From Eubacterium sp. (GTDB lineage: Bacteria > Bacillota > Clostridia > Lachnospirales > Lachnospiraceae): 47,532 nucleotides of DNA. Position 1 is the first letter of the stretch. Each line of letters starts with the position of its first letter. Positions 9,148 to 21,293 of this stretch are shown here, one piece after another. The notes below the pieces were generated by a model. That model saw only the letters and a program-made list of their open reading frames with translations, ran no database searches and was not told the DNA's origin. Where the stretch lies: positions 1 to 47,532 of the forward strand of contig JAFXZW010000102.1 in assembly GCA_017541035.1 (NCBI GenBank). The letters are read 5' to 3'. Both the position numbers and the translations under genes were made by a program.

Positions 9148-11298
9148 TTATCCTTTGTTGGACAGTACCTTTTCCTGTACGGACTTCGGGCACTGCTCAT
9201 ATCTCTCAAAGAACATGGAGTAGTTACCACGTCCCTGAGTCTTGGAACGAAGGTCTGTGGAATAACCGAACATCTCTGCAAGCGGTACATAAGCCTTTAC
9301 CATCTTGCCGTTTCCGACGTCTTCCATACCCTCTACACGACCACGACGGGAGTTAAGGTCACCGATAACATCGCCCATGTAATCAGCGGGCATGGTTACT
9401 TCAACCTTCATGATGGGCTCCAGAAGCACCGGATTACCCTTCTGCATAGCCTCCTTGAACGCCATGGAACCGGCGATGTGGAATGCCATTTCGGAAGAGT
9501 CGACTTCATGGTAAGATCCATCATATACGTTAGCGGATACACCCAGTACCGGATAACCGCCGAGAATACCGGCGCCGGTAGCTTCCTCGATACCCTCGCT
9601 GATAGCCGGGATGTATTCCTTCGGAATATTACCGCCGACAACAGTGGACTCGAACTTGTAGGTCTCCTCGCCGTTCGGATCCATGGGCTCGAACTTCACT
9701 TTACAATGACCGTACTGACCACGACCACCGGACTGCTTTACGTACTTGGAATCTACATCCACAGCCTTGGTGAAGGTCTCCTTGTAGGATACCTGAGGAG
9801 CACCTACATTTGCCTCAACCTTGAATTCGCGGAGCAGACGATCCACGATGATCTCCAGATGGAGCTCACCCATACCTGCAATAATGGTCTGACCTGTCTC
9901 GGGATTGGTATGTGTCTTGAATGTGGGATCCTCCTCTGCCAGCTTTGTCAGAGCGTCAACCAGCTTGTCCTGACCATCCTTGGTCTTGGGCTCGATAGCC
10001 AGCTCGATAACCGGATCGGGGAATTCCATGGACTCGAGAATAACCGGATGCTGATCATCACAGATCGTATCACCGGTTGTGGTATTCTTCAGGCCCACAA
10101 CGGCAGCGATATCACCACAGTAAACCGTGGGGATCTCCTGTCTCTTATTTGCATGCATCTGCAGGATACGTCCGACACGCTCCTTATGTCCCTTCGTTGC
10201 ATTCAGAACGTAGGAACCGGAATTCAGCTTACCGGAGTATACACGGATGAAAGCCAGCTTTCCGACAAAAGGATCGGTAGCGATCTTGAATGCCAGAGCA
10301 GAGAAGGGCTCATCATCGGCAGATTTCTTTGTGATCTCATTTCCTTCCTTATCCGTTCCCTTAATATCAGGGATATCGGTAGGTGCGGGCATGAATTCAA
10401 CTACGGCATCCAGAAGCTTCTGAATACCCTTATTCTGATGTGCGGAACCGCAAAGTACGGGAACGACGCGCTCCTTCTCACCAACCGGTGTATCGATATG
10501 AGCACAGGTCAGCTTCCGAAGTGCAGCCTTCAGGGAAGCCACATCCGGCTCCTCACCATCCAGATACTGCATCATCAGTTCCTCATCCGCATCACAGCAG
10601 GCTTCAACCAGCTCGGTGTGATACTTGTCTGCCAGTTCCTTCATATCCTCGGGAATATCTACAACGGAGATATCCTCGCCCTTGGAATCATTGTAGATAT
10701 AAGCCTTCATTTCAAAAAGGTCTACGATTCCCTGAAAATAGTCCTCCTTGCCGATGGGCAGGTTAACGACTACGGGCTTCTTGCCGAGTCTTGTATGAAT
10801 CTCATCTACGGTATTGTAGAAATTAGTACCAAGGATGTCCATCTTGTTAACGAAAGCCATTCTCGGTACATGATAGGTGTCTGCCTGACGCCATACGTTC
10901 TCGGACTGGGGCTCAACACCACCCTTTGCGTCGAACACGCCGACAGCACCATCCAGTACACGCAGAGAACGCTCCACTTCCACAGTGAAGTCCACGTGGC
11001 CCGGTGTGTCAATGATATTGATGCGGTGCTCCAAAGCACCTGCCTTCGGCTTCGTCTGCTCCTGCACGGTCCAGTGACAGGTAGTAGCTGCGGAAGTAAT
11101 GGTGATACCACGCTCCTGTTCCTGCTCCATCCAGTCCATGGTGGCAGTTCCTTCGTAGGTCTCGCCGATCTTATAATTGACACCTGTGTAATAAAGAATA
11201 CGCTCGGTCAGAGTTGTCTTACCGGCATCGATGTGAGCCATGATACCGATATTTCTGGTTCTTTCCAAGGGGAATTCTCTTCCACTTGCAGCAGCCAA
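9148..11298 (-). CDS. fusA: Elongation factor G
   Basis: Translocation GTPase. The N-terminal GTPase domain shows [26 protein letters not shown] and NKMDI; domains II-V follow to residue 716, the normal length. The start is a TTG at 11298, placed eight bases after AGGAGG; the protein then reads (M)[25 protein letters not shown]. There is no better in-frame ATG close by. It lies 46 nt downstream of rpsG in the rpsL-rpsG-fusA operon. Use of TTG for such a highly expressed gene is unusual and could tune its output. Confidence 0.97.
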   Translation of the reverse strand: MAAASGREFPLERTRNIGIMAHIDAGKTTLTERILYYTGVNYKIGETYEGTATMDWMEQEQERGITITSAATTCHWTVQEQTKPKAGALEHRINIIDTPGHVDFTVEVERSLRVLDGAVGVFDAKGGVEPQSENVWRQADTYHVPRMAFVNKMDILGTNFYNTVDEIHTRLGKKPVVVNLPIGKEDYFQGIVDLFEMKAYIYNDSKGEDISVVDIPEDMKELADKYHTELVEACCDADEELMMQYLDGEEPDVASLKAALRKLTCAHIDTPVGEKERVVPVLCGSAHQNKGIQKLLDAVVEFMPAPTDIPDIKGTDKEGNEITKKSADDEPFSALAFKIATDPFVGKLAFIRVYSGKLNSGSYVLNATKGHKERVGRILQMHANKRQEIPTVYCGDIAAVVGLKNTTTGDTICDDQHPVILESMEFPDPVIELAIEPKTKDGQDKLVDALTKLAEEDPTFKTHTNPETGQTIIAGMGELHLEIIVDRLLREFKVEANVGAPQVSYKETFTKAVDVDSKYVKQSGGRGQYGHCKVKFEPMDPNGEETYKFESTVVGGNIPKEYIPAISEGIEEATGAGILGGYPVLGVSANVYDGSYHEVDSSEMAFHIAGSMAFKEAMQKGNPVLLEPIMKVEVTMPADYMGDVIGDLNSRRGRVEGMEDVGNGKMVKAYVPLAEMFGYSTDLRSKTQGRGNYSMFFERYEQCPKSVQEKVLSNKG

Positions 11299-11344
11299 GG
11301 TTTTTTCCTCCTTCTTTCATATTTTCAACAGCCTTGCGCACAGC

Positions 11345-11815
11345 TTAGAAACGATAGTGTGCAAATGCCTTGTTTGCTTCTGCCATACGATGCATCTCTT
11401 CTTTCCTTTTTACGGATGCACCTGTATTGTTGGAAGCATCGATCAGCTCAGCAGCAAGACGCTCTTCCATGGTCTTCTCCGTTCTCTTTCTGGAGAAGTC
11501 TGTGAGCCAGCGAAGGCCCAGCGCCTGACGACGGTCCGGACGAACCTCGATGGGTACCTGGTAGGTAGCTCCACCGATCCGGCGTGCCTTTACTTCGAGC
11601 TGCGGCATAACATTGTTCATAGCTGCCTCAAATACTTCGACAGGTTCCTTGCCGGTCTGCTCTTTGATACGGTCAAATGCGCCGTATACGATCTTCTGTG
11701 CTACACCCTTCTTACCATCCAACATGATGTTGTTGATAAGACGTGTAACAACCTTGTTATTGTAAATCGGGTCTGCTAATACATCCCGCTTTACGACATG
11801 TCCTTTACGTGGCAC
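11345..11815 (-). CDS. rpsG: 30S ribosomal protein S7
   Basis: Primary binder of the 3' major domain of 16S rRNA and part of the head of the small subunit. The start is taken as GTG at 11815, seven bases after AAGGAGGG, giving (M)[15 protein letters not shown] and 156 residues, the standard S7 length. An upstream in-frame ATG would overlap the Shine-Dalgarno sequence and add eight alien residues. The typical C-terminal part [18 protein letters not shown] is present. The gene follows rpsL after 190 nt containing a long hairpin that may be an S7 control site. Confidence 0.97.
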   Translation of the reverse strand: MPRKGHVVKRDVLADPIYNNKVVTRLINNIMLDGKKGVAQKIVYGAFDRIKEQTGKEPVEVFEAAMNNVMPQLEVKARRIGGATYQVPIEVRPDRRQALGLRWLTDFSRKRTEKTMEERLAAELIDASNNTGASVKRKEEMHRMAEANKAFAHYRF

Positions 11816-11849
11816 GTTTCTTCCCTCCTTAATAATCATTAATTCTTAG

Positions 11850-11891
11850 GTACTCACATAGTCACCCCGGCAAAACCGGGTTCATGTGTAC
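11850..11891 (-). promoter_or_regulatory. Long hairpin in the rpsL-rpsG leader, possible S7 site
   Basis: On the minus strand GTACACAT..ACCCGG pairs with CCGGGGT..ATGTGAGTAC around a TTTTG loop, 35 nt before the rpsG start. S7 autoregulation through the rpsL-rpsG gap is known in E. coli; its use here is inferred from position only. Confidence 0.4.
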
Positions 11892-12005
11892 GTGCTGCTC
11901 TCAGTATGATAAGGTACTTCTATTCATCCACTGAGGGATGATCATAAGACAAAATCACGCCCTAACCAGCACTACTTGAGACTTGTGTATCAGTATGGTT
12001 GCTTC

Positions 12006-12425
12006 TTACTTCGCATCCTTCGGACGTTTTGCACCATACTTGGAACGTGCCTGACGTCTCTTAGCCACACCGGCTGTATCCAGTGTACCACGGATAATGT
12101 GATATCTGGTACCGGGAAGGTCCTTTACTCTTCCTCCGCGGATGAGTACGACCGAGTGCTCCTGAAGATTGTGTCCCTCGCCGGGGATATAGCTGGTTAC
12201 CTCGATACCGTTGGAAAGACGTACTCTGGCGATCTTACGAAGTGCGGAGTTCGGCTTCTTCGGTGTAGCGGTCTTAACAGCTGTACATACACCTCTCTTC
12301 TGGGGAGAGCTCTGGTTGATGGGCTTCTTTCTGAGAGAGTTGAAGCTTCTCTGCAGAGCCGGTGCTGTTGACTTCTTTACAGCAGTCTCTCTTCCTTTTC
12401 TTACTAACTGGTTAAATGTAGGCAT
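12006..12425 (-). CDS. rpsL: 30S ribosomal protein S12
   Basis: Decoding-centre protein of the small subunit. It contains the conserved [11 protein letters not shown] and the loop [12 protein letters not shown] that carries the methylthiolated aspartate in many bacteria. The lysines that change in streptomycin resistance are present, so the sequence looks like the sensitive form. GAAGGAGGTG precedes the ATG. It is first in the rpsL-rpsG-fusA transcript, starting from a consensus promoter 90 bp upstream. Length 139 residues, typical for Firmicutes. Confidence 0.98.
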   Translation of the reverse strand: MPTFNQLVRKGRETAVKKSTAPALQRSFNSLRKKPINQSSPQKRGVCTAVKTATPKKPNSALRKIARVRLSNGIEVTSYIPGEGHNLQEHSVVLIRGGRVKDLPGTRYHIIRGTLDTAGVAKRRQARSKYGAKRPKDAK

Positions 12426-12514
12426 GATTTCACCTCCTTCTTTTTTAGATTTACGCCTTCGATCCAGTCACGAAAAGCGCATAAGGAAAGGCGCGCTTTT
12501 ACGCACGCCTACCC

Positions 12515-12543
12515 ATTATAATCATATTAAAATGTGATGTCAA
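12515..12543 (-). promoter_or_regulatory. Consensus promoter of the str operon
   Basis: Perfect TTGACA (12543-12538), a 17-bp spacer and perfect TATAAT (12520-12515), beginning 8 bp after the rpoC stop codon. Confidence 0.92.
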
Positions 12544-12550
12544 GAGATTT

Positions 12551-15500
12551 TTATTCCTGCTCTTCCTCTCCGGATGCATCATCGGAATTATCCTCGGAAG
12601 CATCGTCAAAAACCTCTTCGTCCTCAGCATATTCTTCAGGAATATTGTCATCGGAGTAGGTCACACTCTCCCCATCTTCATCGTAATACTCTTCATCATC
12701 CATCTGCATATCATCCAGATACTCGGAATCAAGCTTTACGGAACGATACCTCTTCATACCGGTACCTGCGGGAATCAGTTTACCGATCAGTACATTTTCC
12801 TTAAGACCGATCAGCTCATCCACCTTGCCCTTAATGGCTGCATCTGTCAGAACACGGGTGGTTTCCTGGAAGGACGCCGCCGACAGGAAACTGTTGGTAG
12901 CAAGGGATGCCTTTGTGATACCCAGCAGTACCTGAGTTGCCTCAGCAGGACGCAGGTTTTCCTCTGCCAGGATCTCATTTGCCTCTTCCATATCCAGTAC
13001 ATCCACAAAGGTTCCCGGCAGGAAATCGGAATCTCCGCCCTCTTCCACCTTTGCCTTCTTCAGCATCTGGCGAACAATGATCTCAATATGCTTATCGTTG
13101 ATCTCAACACCCTGCAGACGGTAAACGCGCTGTACCTCGCGGATCATGTAATTCTGAACCGCCTCAACGCCCTTGATCTTCAGGATATCGTGGGGATTCA
13201 CGGAACCCTCCGTCAGCTCATCACCGGCCTCGATCTCCTGTCCCTCAAACACCTTGATACGGGAGTCATAGGGAATGCCGTAGGATTTGCTTTCTCCCTC
13301 ACTGTTGGTCACGATAACCTCGCGGATCTTCTTAACGGATTCACTGGCATCCTTGATCGATACGGTACCTGCGATCTCGGAAATGATGGCAAGTCCCTTG
13401 GGCTTCCGTGCCTCGAAAAGCTCCTCCACACGGGGAAGACCCTGGGTGATATCACCACCGGCCACACCACCGGTATGGAAGGTTCTCATCGTCAGCTGCG
13501 TACCGGGCTCACCGATGGACTGTGCGGCAATGATACCGACAGCCTCGCCTACCTGTACTGCCTGACCGGTTGCCATGTTCGCGCCGTAGCACTTAGCGCA
13601 GACACCCAGGTGGCACTTACAGGTCAGGATGGAACGGATCTTCAACTTCGCATCATGACGGGCAGCACCGGTTTCCGGATCGGTAAAGGGCAGATCCTTG
13701 ATGGGATTGCCTTCCGCATCATTCTCCACACCATACTTCATGATCCTTTCGGCACGCTTCGGTGTGATCATATGGTTCTTCTTAACAAGCATCTCTCCGT
13801 CTGCACTGAAAATGCTCTCCGCTGCATAACGGCCCGTAATACGCTCCTGGAAGTTCTCGATGATCTCATCGCCCTCCCGGAAGGTTGATACGTAGATGCC
13901 CGGTTTTTCGTCCAGATCCTCACAGCAGTCGGTCTCCCGGATGATCAGATCCTGGGATACATCTACCAGTCGTCTTGTCAGATAACCGGAGTCAGCGGTA
14001 CGAAGCGCCGTATCGGACAGACCTTTACGCGCACCGTGTGCGGAAATGAAATACTCCAGTACGTCAAGACCTTCACGGAAGTTGGATTTGATGGGAAGTT
14101 CGATGGTTCGACCTGTCGTATCAGCCATCAGACCACGCATACCGGTCAGCTGCTTGATCTGCTGATCGGAACCACGGGCTCCGGAATCAGCCATCATGTA
14201 AATGTTATTATACCGGTCCAGGCCATCCAGCAGTGCATTTGTCAGATCGGAGTCGGCCTTTTCCCATACACGGATAACGGAGCGGTAACGCTCTTCATCC
14301 GTCAGGAATCCGATATTGTAATAATCGGTAATGCTGTCCACAACCTCCTGAGCCTTCTCGAGGATCTCCGGCTTGCTTTCGGGAACCGTCATATCGGCAA
14401 CAGATACGGTGATACCGCTGAGAGTAGAATACTTATAACCGATTGCCTTTACATTATCCAGTACTTCGGCCGTCTTTGTCGCACCGTGGGTATTGATGCA
14501 CTTATCCAGCAGCTTTCCAAGCCATTTCTTGCCAACATGGAAGTTAACCTCGGGTTCAAGCACCTGAAGCGGATCGCTTCTGTCCACAAAGCCCAGATCC
14601 TGAGGAATAACCTCATTGAAGAGGAGCTTACCCAGCGTGGTCTTTACCATACCGGTCACAACCCTTCCATCCTCCATGGTTGCCGTACGCTCAACATAAA
14701 TCTGCTGCTGCAGCGTGATCTCCCCGTTCTCATAGGCAAGAATCGCGCGATTCTGATTCTTAAACCGGCGTCCAACCATATCCTGAACAGTACTGATGAT
14801 GTTCTTGTAATAAATGACACCGCTCTTCTTGGAGGCCTTCTTGATCACGCGCACACGGATCTTGTCGGTGGGCTGAACCACACCGTTTTTCGCGTCATTG
14901 ATAATGTCCGCGATATTTCCCGGCTCATCTTCCTTGTCATAGAACTTAACGACTTCGCTCTCTTCAGCAGGAACCTCACGATAACGGTCATTTGTCAGAT
15001 AATAGATACCCAGAACCATATCCTGAGACGGAACGGATACAACGCCGCCGTCCGAAGGCTTCAGCAGGTTATTGGGTGAAAGGAGCAGAAACCGGCACTC
15101 AGCCTGTGCTTCTACGGAAAGCGGAAGGTGAACGGCCATCTGGTCACCGTCGAAGTCCGCGTTAAATGCGGTACATACCAGCGGGTGCAGCTTGATTGCC
15201 TTACCCTCGACCAGGATGGGCTCGAAAGCCTGAATACCCAGACGGTGAAGTGTAGGAGCACGATTCAGCATAACGGGATGCTCTTTGATCACGTCCTCAA
15301 GGATATCCCATACCTGGGGATCCAGACGCTCCACCTTCTTCTTTGCTGCCTTAATGTTATTGGCAATGCCGCGGGCTGTCAGCTCCTTCATAACGAAGGG
15401 CTTGAAAAGCTCGATGGCCATTTCCTTCGGCAGACCGCACTGATAGATCTTCAGCTCGGGGCCTACCACGATAACCGAACGTCCGGAGTAGTCAACACGC

Positions 15501-16534
15501 TTACCCAGCAGGTTCTGACGGAAACGTCCCTGCTTACCCTTCAGCATATCGGAAAGAGACTTCAGGCTGCGGTTTCCGGGGCCTGTTACGGCACGTCCGT
15601 GACGGCCGTTATCGATCAGCGCGTCCACTGCCTCCTGCAGCATACGCTTCTCGTTCCGAACAATGATGTCCGGTGCGGACAGCTCCTGCAGACGACGAAG
15701 ACGGTTATTTCTGTTGATGATCCTGCGGTACAGATCGTTCAGATCGGAGGTGGCAAAACGGCCGCCATCCAACTGTACCATAGGACGAAGATCCGGCGGA
15801 ATGACCGGGATCACGTTCATGACCATCCACTCGGGACGGTTATTGGAATTCCGGAAAGCCTCAACGACTTCCAGCTTCTTGATGATCTTTGCCTTCTTCT
15901 GCCCGGAGGAGGTCTCCAGCTCTTCCTTCAGAGCTGCCGCTTCCTCATCCAGATTGATATTCTTCAGAAGCTCCTGAACAGCCTCTGCACCCATTCCTAC
16001 ACGGAAGGAGCCCAGATTGTCCTTATACTCTTCCAGCTTCTGACGATATTCTGTTTCCGTCAGCACATCCTTCTGCTTCAGATCCGTATTTCCCGGATCC
16101 AGGACGATATATGCCGCAAAATAAAGCACTCTGTCCAGGATACGCGGAGACACGTCCAGCAGAAGTCCCATACGGCTGGGGATACCCTTAAAATACCAGA
16201 TATGGGAAACCGGAGCAGCCAATTCGATGTGGCCCATGCGCTCACGGCGAACGCTGGCCTTGGTCACTTCAACGCCGCAGCGATCGCAGCGGATACCCTT
16301 GAAACGGATCTTCTTGTACTTGCCGCAGTGACACTCCCAGTCCTTTGTAGGTCCGAAGATCTTCTCGCAGTAAAGTCCGTCGCGTTCCGGCTTCAGTGTA
16401 CGATAGTTGATGGTCTCCGGTTTTTTAACCTCACCGTAGGACCACTCCCTTATCTTGTCAGGAGATGCAAGTCCGATTCGAATCGCGTCAAAGTTGATCG
16501 GCTGTTCCTGTTCTACACCCATCATATTCGCCAT
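12551..16534 (-). CDS. rpoC: DNA-directed RNA polymerase subunit beta'
   Basis: Largest catalytic subunit of RNA polymerase. The N-terminal zinc ribbon has C68, C70, C83 and C86; the catalytic magnesium loop NADFDGD is at 458-464; a second cysteine cluster ([11 protein letters not shown]) and the trigger-loop region [11 protein letters not shown] follow. The last 55 or so residues are an acidic tail rich in D, E and S that is not part of the conserved core. It begins 18 nt after rpoB with a good ribosome-binding site, so both subunits are co-transcribed. At 1327 residues it is longer than Bacillus RpoC because of inserts and the tail. Confidence 0.98.
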   Translation of the reverse strand: MANMMGVEQEQPINFDAIRIGLASPDKIREWSYGEVKKPETINYRTLKPERDGLYCEKIFGPTKDWECHCGKYKKIRFKGIRCDRCGVEVTKASVRRERMGHIELAAPVSHIWYFKGIPSRMGLLLDVSPRILDRVLYFAAYIVLDPGNTDLKQKDVLTETEYRQKLEEYKDNLGSFRVGMGAEAVQELLKNINLDEEAAALKEELETSSGQKKAKIIKKLEVVEAFRNSNNRPEWMVMNVIPVIPPDLRPMVQLDGGRFATSDLNDLYRRIINRNNRLRRLQELSAPDIIVRNEKRMLQEAVDALIDNGRHGRAVTGPGNRSLKSLSDMLKGKQGRFRQNLLGKRVDYSGRSVIVVGPELKIYQCGLPKEMAIELFKPFVMKELTARGIANNIKAAKKKVERLDPQVWDILEDVIKEHPVMLNRAPTLHRLGIQAFEPILVEGKAIKLHPLVCTAFNADFDGDQMAVHLPLSVEAQAECRFLLLSPNNLLKPSDGGVVSVPSQDMVLGIYYLTNDRYREVPAEESEVVKFYDKEDEPGNIADIINDAKNGVVQPTDKIRVRVIKKASKKSGVIYYKNIISTVQDMVGRRFKNQNRAILAYENGEITLQQQIYVERTATMEDGRVVTGMVKTTLGKLLFNEVIPQDLGFVDRSDPLQVLEPEVNFHVGKKWLGKLLDKCINTHGATKTAEVLDNVKAIGYKYSTLSGITVSVADMTVPESKPEILEKAQEVVDSITDYYNIGFLTDEERYRSVIRVWEKADSDLTNALLDGLDRYNNIYMMADSGARGSDQQIKQLTGMRGLMADTTGRTIELPIKSNFREGLDVLEYFISAHGARKGLSDTALRTADSGYLTRRLVDVSQDLIIRETDCCEDLDEKPGIYVSTFREGDEIIENFQERITGRYAAESIFSADGEMLVKKNHMITPKRAERIMKYGVENDAEGNPIKDLPFTDPETGAARHDAKLKIRSILTCKCHLGVCAKCYGANMATGQAVQVGEAVGIIAAQSIGEPGTQLTMRTFHTGGVAGGDITQGLPRVEELFEARKPKGLAIISEIAGTVSIKDASESVKKIREVIVTNSEGESKSYGIPYDSRIKVFEGQEIEAGDELTEGSVNPHDILKIKGVEAVQNYMIREVQRVYRLQGVEINDKHIEIIVRQMLKKAKVEEGGDSDFLPGTFVDVLDMEEANEILAEENLRPAEATQVLLGITKASLATNSFLSAASFQETTRVLTDAAIKGKVDELIGLKENVLIGKLIPAGTGMKRYRSVKLDSEYLDDMQMDDEEYYDEDGESVTYSDDNIPEEYAEDEEVFDDASEDNSDDASGEEEQE

Positions 16535-16552
16535 CTTCTTTCTCTCCTTTAC

Positions 16553-19500
16553 TTATTCATCATATTCATCCACATCATCGTAGGAATCTTCCGCGTAGTC
16601 GTCAAAATCTTCTTCCTGGCCTTCCAGATCCGTCAGCTCGCCTTCTTCGTCCACGCCGCTGTAGCCATGGCTTTCCAGATCTCCGGTGTATTTACGGTCA
16701 CCTTCGATAACATGTCTCAGATCCCTGTCGTAATCAGCGGAATCGCCCAGATCCACTTCCTCGCCGTCCTCACGCAGAACGCGTACATCCAGTCCGAGAG
16801 ACTGGAATTCCTTTAAGAGCACCTTGAAGGACTCGGGAATGCCGGGCTCGGGGATATTCTCGCCCTTGATGATCGCTTCGTAGGTCTTGACACGTCCTGC
16901 CACATCATCCGACTTCACGGTCAGGATCTCCTGAAGGGTATAGGACGCACCGTAAGCCTCCAGAGCCCAAACTTCCATCTCTCCGAAACGCTGGCCGCCG
17001 AACTGTGCCTTACCGCCGAGGGGCTGCTGGGTTACGAGGGAGTACGGACCCGTGGAACGTGCATGGATCTTATCATCAACCAGGTGGTGCAGCTTCAGAT
17101 AGTGCATGAAGCCTATGGATACCTTGGAGGGGAACTCCTGTCCGGTCCGGCCGTCACGCAGCTGAACCTTACCGGATTTGTCGATCTCGACGCCCTTCCA
17201 CTCTTCGCGATGATCCCTGTTGTCGGAAAGGTACTGCATTACCTCGGGATCAAGCTCATCTTTATATTTTGCTTCAAACTCTTCCCACTCGGTGTTGACA
17301 TAGTCATTTGCCAGCTCCAGAGTGGCTGTGATATCTTTCTCATTTGCCCCGTCGAAAATGGGTGTGGAAATGCGTACGCCCAATGCCTGTGCAGCCAGAC
17401 CCAGATGCAGTTCCAGCACCTGTCCGATATTCATTCGGGAAGGCACGCCCAGCGGGTTCAGTACGATATCCAAAGGACGGCCGTTCGGCAGGAAAGGCAT
17501 ATCCTCTACGGGAAGGATGCGTGAAACGACACCCTTATTTCCGTGACGGCCTGCCATCTTATCACCCACGGAGATCTTTCTCTTCTGAGCGATGTAAACC
17601 CGTACGGACATATTCACTCCCGGAGGAAGTTCATCGCTGTTCTCCCGGGTAAATACCTTGGTATCCATGACAACGCCGTAAGCACCGTGAGGTACTCTGA
17701 GGGAGGTATCACGCACCTCTCTTGCCTTCTCGCCGAAGATGGCGCGAAGCAGTCTCTCCTCAGCGGTCAGTTCGGTCTCACCCTTCGGGGTTACCTTGCC
17801 AACCAGGATATCACCGGCACGAACCTCCGCACCGATACGGATGATACCATTTTCATCCAGATCCTTCAGGGCTTCTGCTCCAAGGCCTGCCAGATCCCGG
17901 GTGATCTCCTCGGGTCCCAGCTTGGTATCTCTAGCTTCCGCCTCATATTCCTCGATATGTACGGAGGTGTATACATCCTCCTTTACCAAACGCTCTGACA
18001 GAAGAACCGCATCCTCGTAGTTATAGCCTTCCCAGGTCATGAAGCCGATGAGCGGGTTCTTACCCAATGCGATTTCACCGTTGCAGGTAGAAGCACCGTC
18101 TGCGATCACTTCCCCGGCCAGCACACGGTCACCCCGCTTAACAATGGGGCGCTGATTCATGCAGTTGCCCTGATTGCTGCGGGCAAATTTGATCACGTGA
18201 TACTCATCCAGTTCACCGTCATCCGTACGGATATCAATCTTCTCACTGGAAGAAAGCTCTACGGTACCGGACCGCTTTGCGATGATGCAGACGCCGGAGT
18301 CAATGGCTGTCTTATGTTCCATACCGGTTCCGACTACAGGTGCATCCGTCTTCAGAAGAGGAACGGCCTGACGCTGCATGTTGGAACCCATCAGCGCACG
18401 GGTGGTATCGTCATTCTGAAGGAAGGGAACCATGGAAGTAGCCACGGAGAATACCATTCGCGGCGATACGTCCATATAGTCCACGGAGCTTCTGGGGAAC
18501 TCAGAGGTCTGGTCGCGGTAACGTCCCGCAACGTTATTTCTCTCAAAATGTCCCTCTTCATCCAGCGCTTCGGATGCCTGAGCGACAATGTAATTATCCT
18601 CTTCATCCGCCGTCATATATACAACCTCATCGGTTACAACGGGGTTCTCGGGATTGCTCTTTCTGTCCACCTTACGGTAGGGCGCTTCCACAAAACCGTA
18701 TTCATTGATCCTTGCATAGGTAGCCAGAGAGTTGATCAGACCGATGTTGGGACCTTCCGGAGTCTCAATGGGGCACATACGTCCGTAATGTGTATAGTGA
18801 ACATCTCGCACTTCCACGCCGGCACGGTCACGGGAAAGACCGCCGGGACCCAGAGCCGAAAGACGACGCTTATGGGTCAGCTCGGAAAGCGGGTTATTCT
18901 GATCCATGAACTGAGACAGCTGGGAGGAACCGAAGAATTCCTTCACCGCAGATGTCACCGGCTTGATGTTGATCAGAGACTGGGGAGTGATAGTCTCGAT
19001 ATCCTGCGTCTGCATCCTTTCCTTTACCACACGCTCCAGACGGGAGATACCGATGCGGTACTGGTTCTGCAGAAGTTCGCCGACGGAACGGATCCGGCGG
19101 TTACCCAGGTGATCGATGTCATCGGAATAACCGATGCCATACTCCAGATGCATATTGTAATTGATGGAAGCGAAAATGTCTTCCTTCGTGATGTGCTTCG
19201 GGATCAGCTCGGGAATGCTGTTCTTGATAGCCTCTTTCAGCTCATCTCCGTCATACTGGTTCAAAAGCTCTTCCAGTACGGGATAGTATACGTTCTCGGT
19301 TACGCCCAGCTCAGCCGGATCAATATCGCCGAGACGGTCACGGATCCAGGGGGTAATGTCCACCATCAGATTGGAGAGGATCTTTACATTTCTCTCCTCT
19401 GTCTGTACCAGGATATAGGGAACTGCCGCATCCTGGATCACCTTACCCGCTTCACGGGACAGGATCTCGCCCTGTGCGAAAAGCACCTCACCTGTTGAAG

Positions 19501-20407
19501 GATCGAGGACATCTTCCGCAAGGATGAAGCCTCTTGCCCTGTTCATGAGGGCAAGCTTCTTATTAAACTTATATCTTCCGACCTTTGCCAGATCATAGCG
19601 GCGTGCATCGAAGAACATGCCGTTGATCATGGATTCTGCGCTTTCTACGGCAAGGGGCTCACCGGGACGCATTTTTTTATACAGCTCAAGGAGACCCTCC
19701 TCGTAATTCCGCGAAGGATCCTTTTCAAAGCTGGCCAGGAGCTTCGGCTCATCACCGAACACATCCAGAATTTCTTCATTTGTACCGAGTCCGAGACTGC
19801 GCAGCAGTACGGAAATGGGCAGCTTCCGGTTCCGGTCAACACGAACCCAGAAAATGCCGTTTGCATCCGTCTCGTACTCCAGCCATGCACCGCGGTTAGG
19901 GATCACGGTACAGGAGAACAGGGGCATACCGGTCTTATCGTGCTCCATGGCATAATAAATACCGGGTGAACGAACGAGCTGGCTGACGATGACACGCTCA
20001 GCGCCGTTGATCACAAAGGTACCCGTCTCAGTCATCAGAGGCAGATCGCCCATGAAGATCTCATGCTGATTGATCTCGCCGGTTTCATCATTCCGAAGAC
20101 GTACATTGACGCGAAGCGGCGCGGAATAAGTTGCATCCCTTTCCTTGCACTCTTCGATATTGTACTTGATCTCATCCGTGCAGAGGCGGTGGGAAATGAA
20201 TTCCAGCTGCAGCTTTCCGGAGAAATCCCTGATCGGGGATACATCGCGAAAGGCCTCCGTCAGACCTTCGGTGAGAAACCACTGATAGGAGTTTACCTGT
20301 ACGCCGATCAGGTTCGGCATATCCAGGACCTCCCGTTTGTTGGAGAAACTCATTCTTGTACTTTTTCCGGATTTGATCGGACGCATTCTGTACTTTTTCA
20401 TGGACAT
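16553..20407 (-). CDS. rpoB: DNA-directed RNA polymerase subunit beta
   Basis: Second-largest catalytic subunit of RNA polymerase and target of rifamycins. The rifampicin pocket reads [20 protein letters not shown] followed by [10 protein letters not shown], with the usual sensitive-type residues. Other core blocks such as [11 protein letters not shown] and [20 protein letters not shown] are present. The protein (1284 residues) ends in an acidic tail of about 65 residues after the conserved end. AAGGGG precedes ATG-TCC-ATG. The gene has its own promoter and a leader of about 180 nt, separated from rplL by hairpins. Confidence 0.98.
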   Translation of the reverse strand: MSMKKYRMRPIKSGKSTRMSFSNKREVLDMPNLIGVQVNSYQWFLTEGLTEAFRDVSPIRDFSGKLQLEFISHRLCTDEIKYNIEECKERDATYSAPLRVNVRLRNDETGEINQHEIFMGDLPLMTETGTFVINGAERVIVSQLVRSPGIYYAMEHDKTGMPLFSCTVIPNRGAWLEYETDANGIFWVRVDRNRKLPISVLLRSLGLGTNEEILDVFGDEPKLLASFEKDPSRNYEEGLLELYKKMRPGEPLAVESAESMINGMFFDARRYDLAKVGRYKFNKKLALMNRARGFILAEDVLDPSTGEVLFAQGEILSREAGKVIQDAAVPYILVQTEERNVKILSNLMVDITPWIRDRLGDIDPAELGVTENVYYPVLEELLNQYDGDELKEAIKNSIPELIPKHITKEDIFASINYNMHLEYGIGYSDDIDHLGNRRIRSVGELLQNQYRIGISRLERVVKERMQTQDIETITPQSLINIKPVTSAVKEFFGSSQLSQFMDQNNPLSELTHKRRLSALGPGGLSRDRAGVEVRDVHYTHYGRMCPIETPEGPNIGLINSLATYARINEYGFVEAPYRKVDRKSNPENPVVTDEVVYMTADEEDNYIVAQASEALDEEGHFERNNVAGRYRDQTSEFPRSSVDYMDVSPRMVFSVATSMVPFLQNDDTTRALMGSNMQRQAVPLLKTDAPVVGTGMEHKTAIDSGVCIIAKRSGTVELSSSEKIDIRTDDGELDEYHVIKFARSNQGNCMNQRPIVKRGDRVLAGEVIADGASTCNGEIALGKNPLIGFMTWEGYNYEDAVLLSERLVKEDVYTSVHIEEYEAEARDTKLGPEEITRDLAGLGAEALKDLDENGIIRIGAEVRAGDILVGKVTPKGETELTAEERLLRAIFGEKAREVRDTSLRVPHGAYGVVMDTKVFTRENSDELPPGVNMSVRVYIAQKRKISVGDKMAGRHGNKGVVSRILPVEDMPFLPNGRPLDIVLNPLGVPSRMNIGQVLELHLGLAAQALGVRISTPIFDGANEKDITATLELANDYVNTEWEEFEAKYKDELDPEVMQYLSDNRDHREEWKGVEIDKSGKVQLRDGRTGQEFPSKVSIGFMHYLKLHHLVDDKIHARSTGPYSLVTQQPLGGKAQFGGQRFGEMEVWALEAYGASYTLQEILTVKSDDVAGRVKTYEAIIKGENIPEPGIPESFKVLLKEFQSLGLDVRVLREDGEEVDLGDSADYDRDLRHVIEGDRKYTGDLESHGYSGVDEEGELTDLEGQEEDFDDYAEDSYDDVDEYDE

Positions 20408-20596
20408 GTTTCACCCCTTGGATTTATTTGTCCGGTGTCTTTTTGCGTAAAGTACGGTGTAAGCCATTTTTGCGCACAAAAATACCAGAGGAAAATGCAG
20501 AAATCGCAAAGACCACCCTCGCAAGCCCCGGACAGGAACACCAAAGCTTACGTGAAAGGCATAGAAATCCACATTAGCCTATAATGACAATTTAAT

Positions 20597-20625
20597 ATAA
20601 TAACATAGGGGGAATAAAAACGCAA
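20597..20625 (-). promoter_or_regulatory. rpoBC promoter
   Basis: TTGCGT (20625-20620), a 17-bp spacer and TATTAT (20602-20597) on the minus strand in an AT-rich context; the leader to rpoB is about 180 nt. Apart from this promoter and the two hairpins nearby, nothing else was recognised in the 20408-20852 gap. Confidence 0.6.
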
Positions 20626-20663
20626 GTGATTTTTTCGGATTTTTTCAGATATGTGAAAAATAC

Positions 20664-20680
20664 CCGGGAAGAACTCCCGG
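20664..20680 (-). terminator. Terminator-like hairpin upstream of the rpoB promoter
   Basis: CCGGGA/TCCCGG with a 5-nt loop, followed on the minus strand by GTATTTTT. Confidence 0.6.
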
Positions 20681-20800
20681 TGAAGAAAAAATGGTGTATA
20701 ACCGCTGGGTACTTTTCGCATCAAGCGAACCGGTTACCCTGTCGTCGATGATGCCGGTGTCAGATGATTTCACCCCCGGCTGGTGATTTAGTGAGAAAGA

Positions 20801-20833
20801 GAGCAAGGCGGGATCTGATATCCCACCTTGCTC
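20801..20833 (-). terminator. Terminator or attenuator after rplL
   Basis: A 14-bp stem (20801-20814 with 20820-20833, one mismatch) lies 20 nt after the rplL stop and is followed by a U-rich stretch. Partial termination between rplL and rpoB is known in other bacteria. Confidence 0.75.
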
Positions 20834-20852
20834 TTCTCAATAATAGCCGTAA

Positions 20853-21215
20853 TTACTTCAGAGTAACCTTTGCTCCCTCTGCTTCCAGCTTTGCCTTTAC
20901 ATCCTCGGCTTCTTCCTTGGATACGCCTTCCTTCAGAACCTTCGGAGCGCCCTCTACAGCGTCCTTAGCTTCCTTCAGGCCAAGGCCGGTGATCTCGCGA
21001 ACAACCTTGATGACCTTGATCTTGTTCGGGCCTGCTTCTGTCAGCTCTACGTCGAACTCAGTCTTCTCCTCAGCTGCAGCTGCTGCCGGGCCTGCTGCTA
21101 CAACAACGCCTGCTGCTGCAGATACGCCGTACTTCTCCTCGATTGCCTTTACCAGCTCATTCAGTTCAAGGACAGAGAGCTTATCAATCTCAGCTACAAA
21201 TTCTTCGATAGTCAT
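20853..21215 (-). CDS. rplL: 50S ribosomal protein L7/L12
   Basis: Stalk protein that recruits translation GTPases; present in several copies per ribosome. N-terminal dimerisation part [20 protein letters not shown], an Ala-rich hinge, and the C-terminal domain with [20 protein letters not shown] and [16 protein letters not shown]. The ATG at 21215 is chosen because GGAGG lies eight bases upstream; an ATG five codons earlier overlaps that site. The 120 residues match the family. It follows rplJ by about 80 nt in the same operon. Confidence 0.97.
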   Translation of the reverse strand: MTIEEFVAEIDKLSVLELNELVKAIEEKYGVSAAAGVVVAAGPAAAAAEEKTEFDVELTEAGPNKIKVIKVVREITGLGLKEAKDAVEGAPKVLKEGVSKEEAEDVKAKLEAEGAKVTLK

Positions 21216-21293
21216 TTTCTTTTCCTCCATAAATAATCGATCTTAAAATGATTTTCTTTTCCGGTCCGAACCGGACGATTAAAATAAGTTGCC

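Noticed and set aside
9133..11505. Very long open frame on the plus strand opposite fusA
   Set aside because: It is a codon-bias shadow of EF-G; no ribosome-binding site and no recognisable protein motifs.
14036..16816. Long plus-strand open frames opposite rpoC and the 3' end of rpoB
   Set aside because: Antisense to certain conserved genes, with compositions typical of shadow frames.
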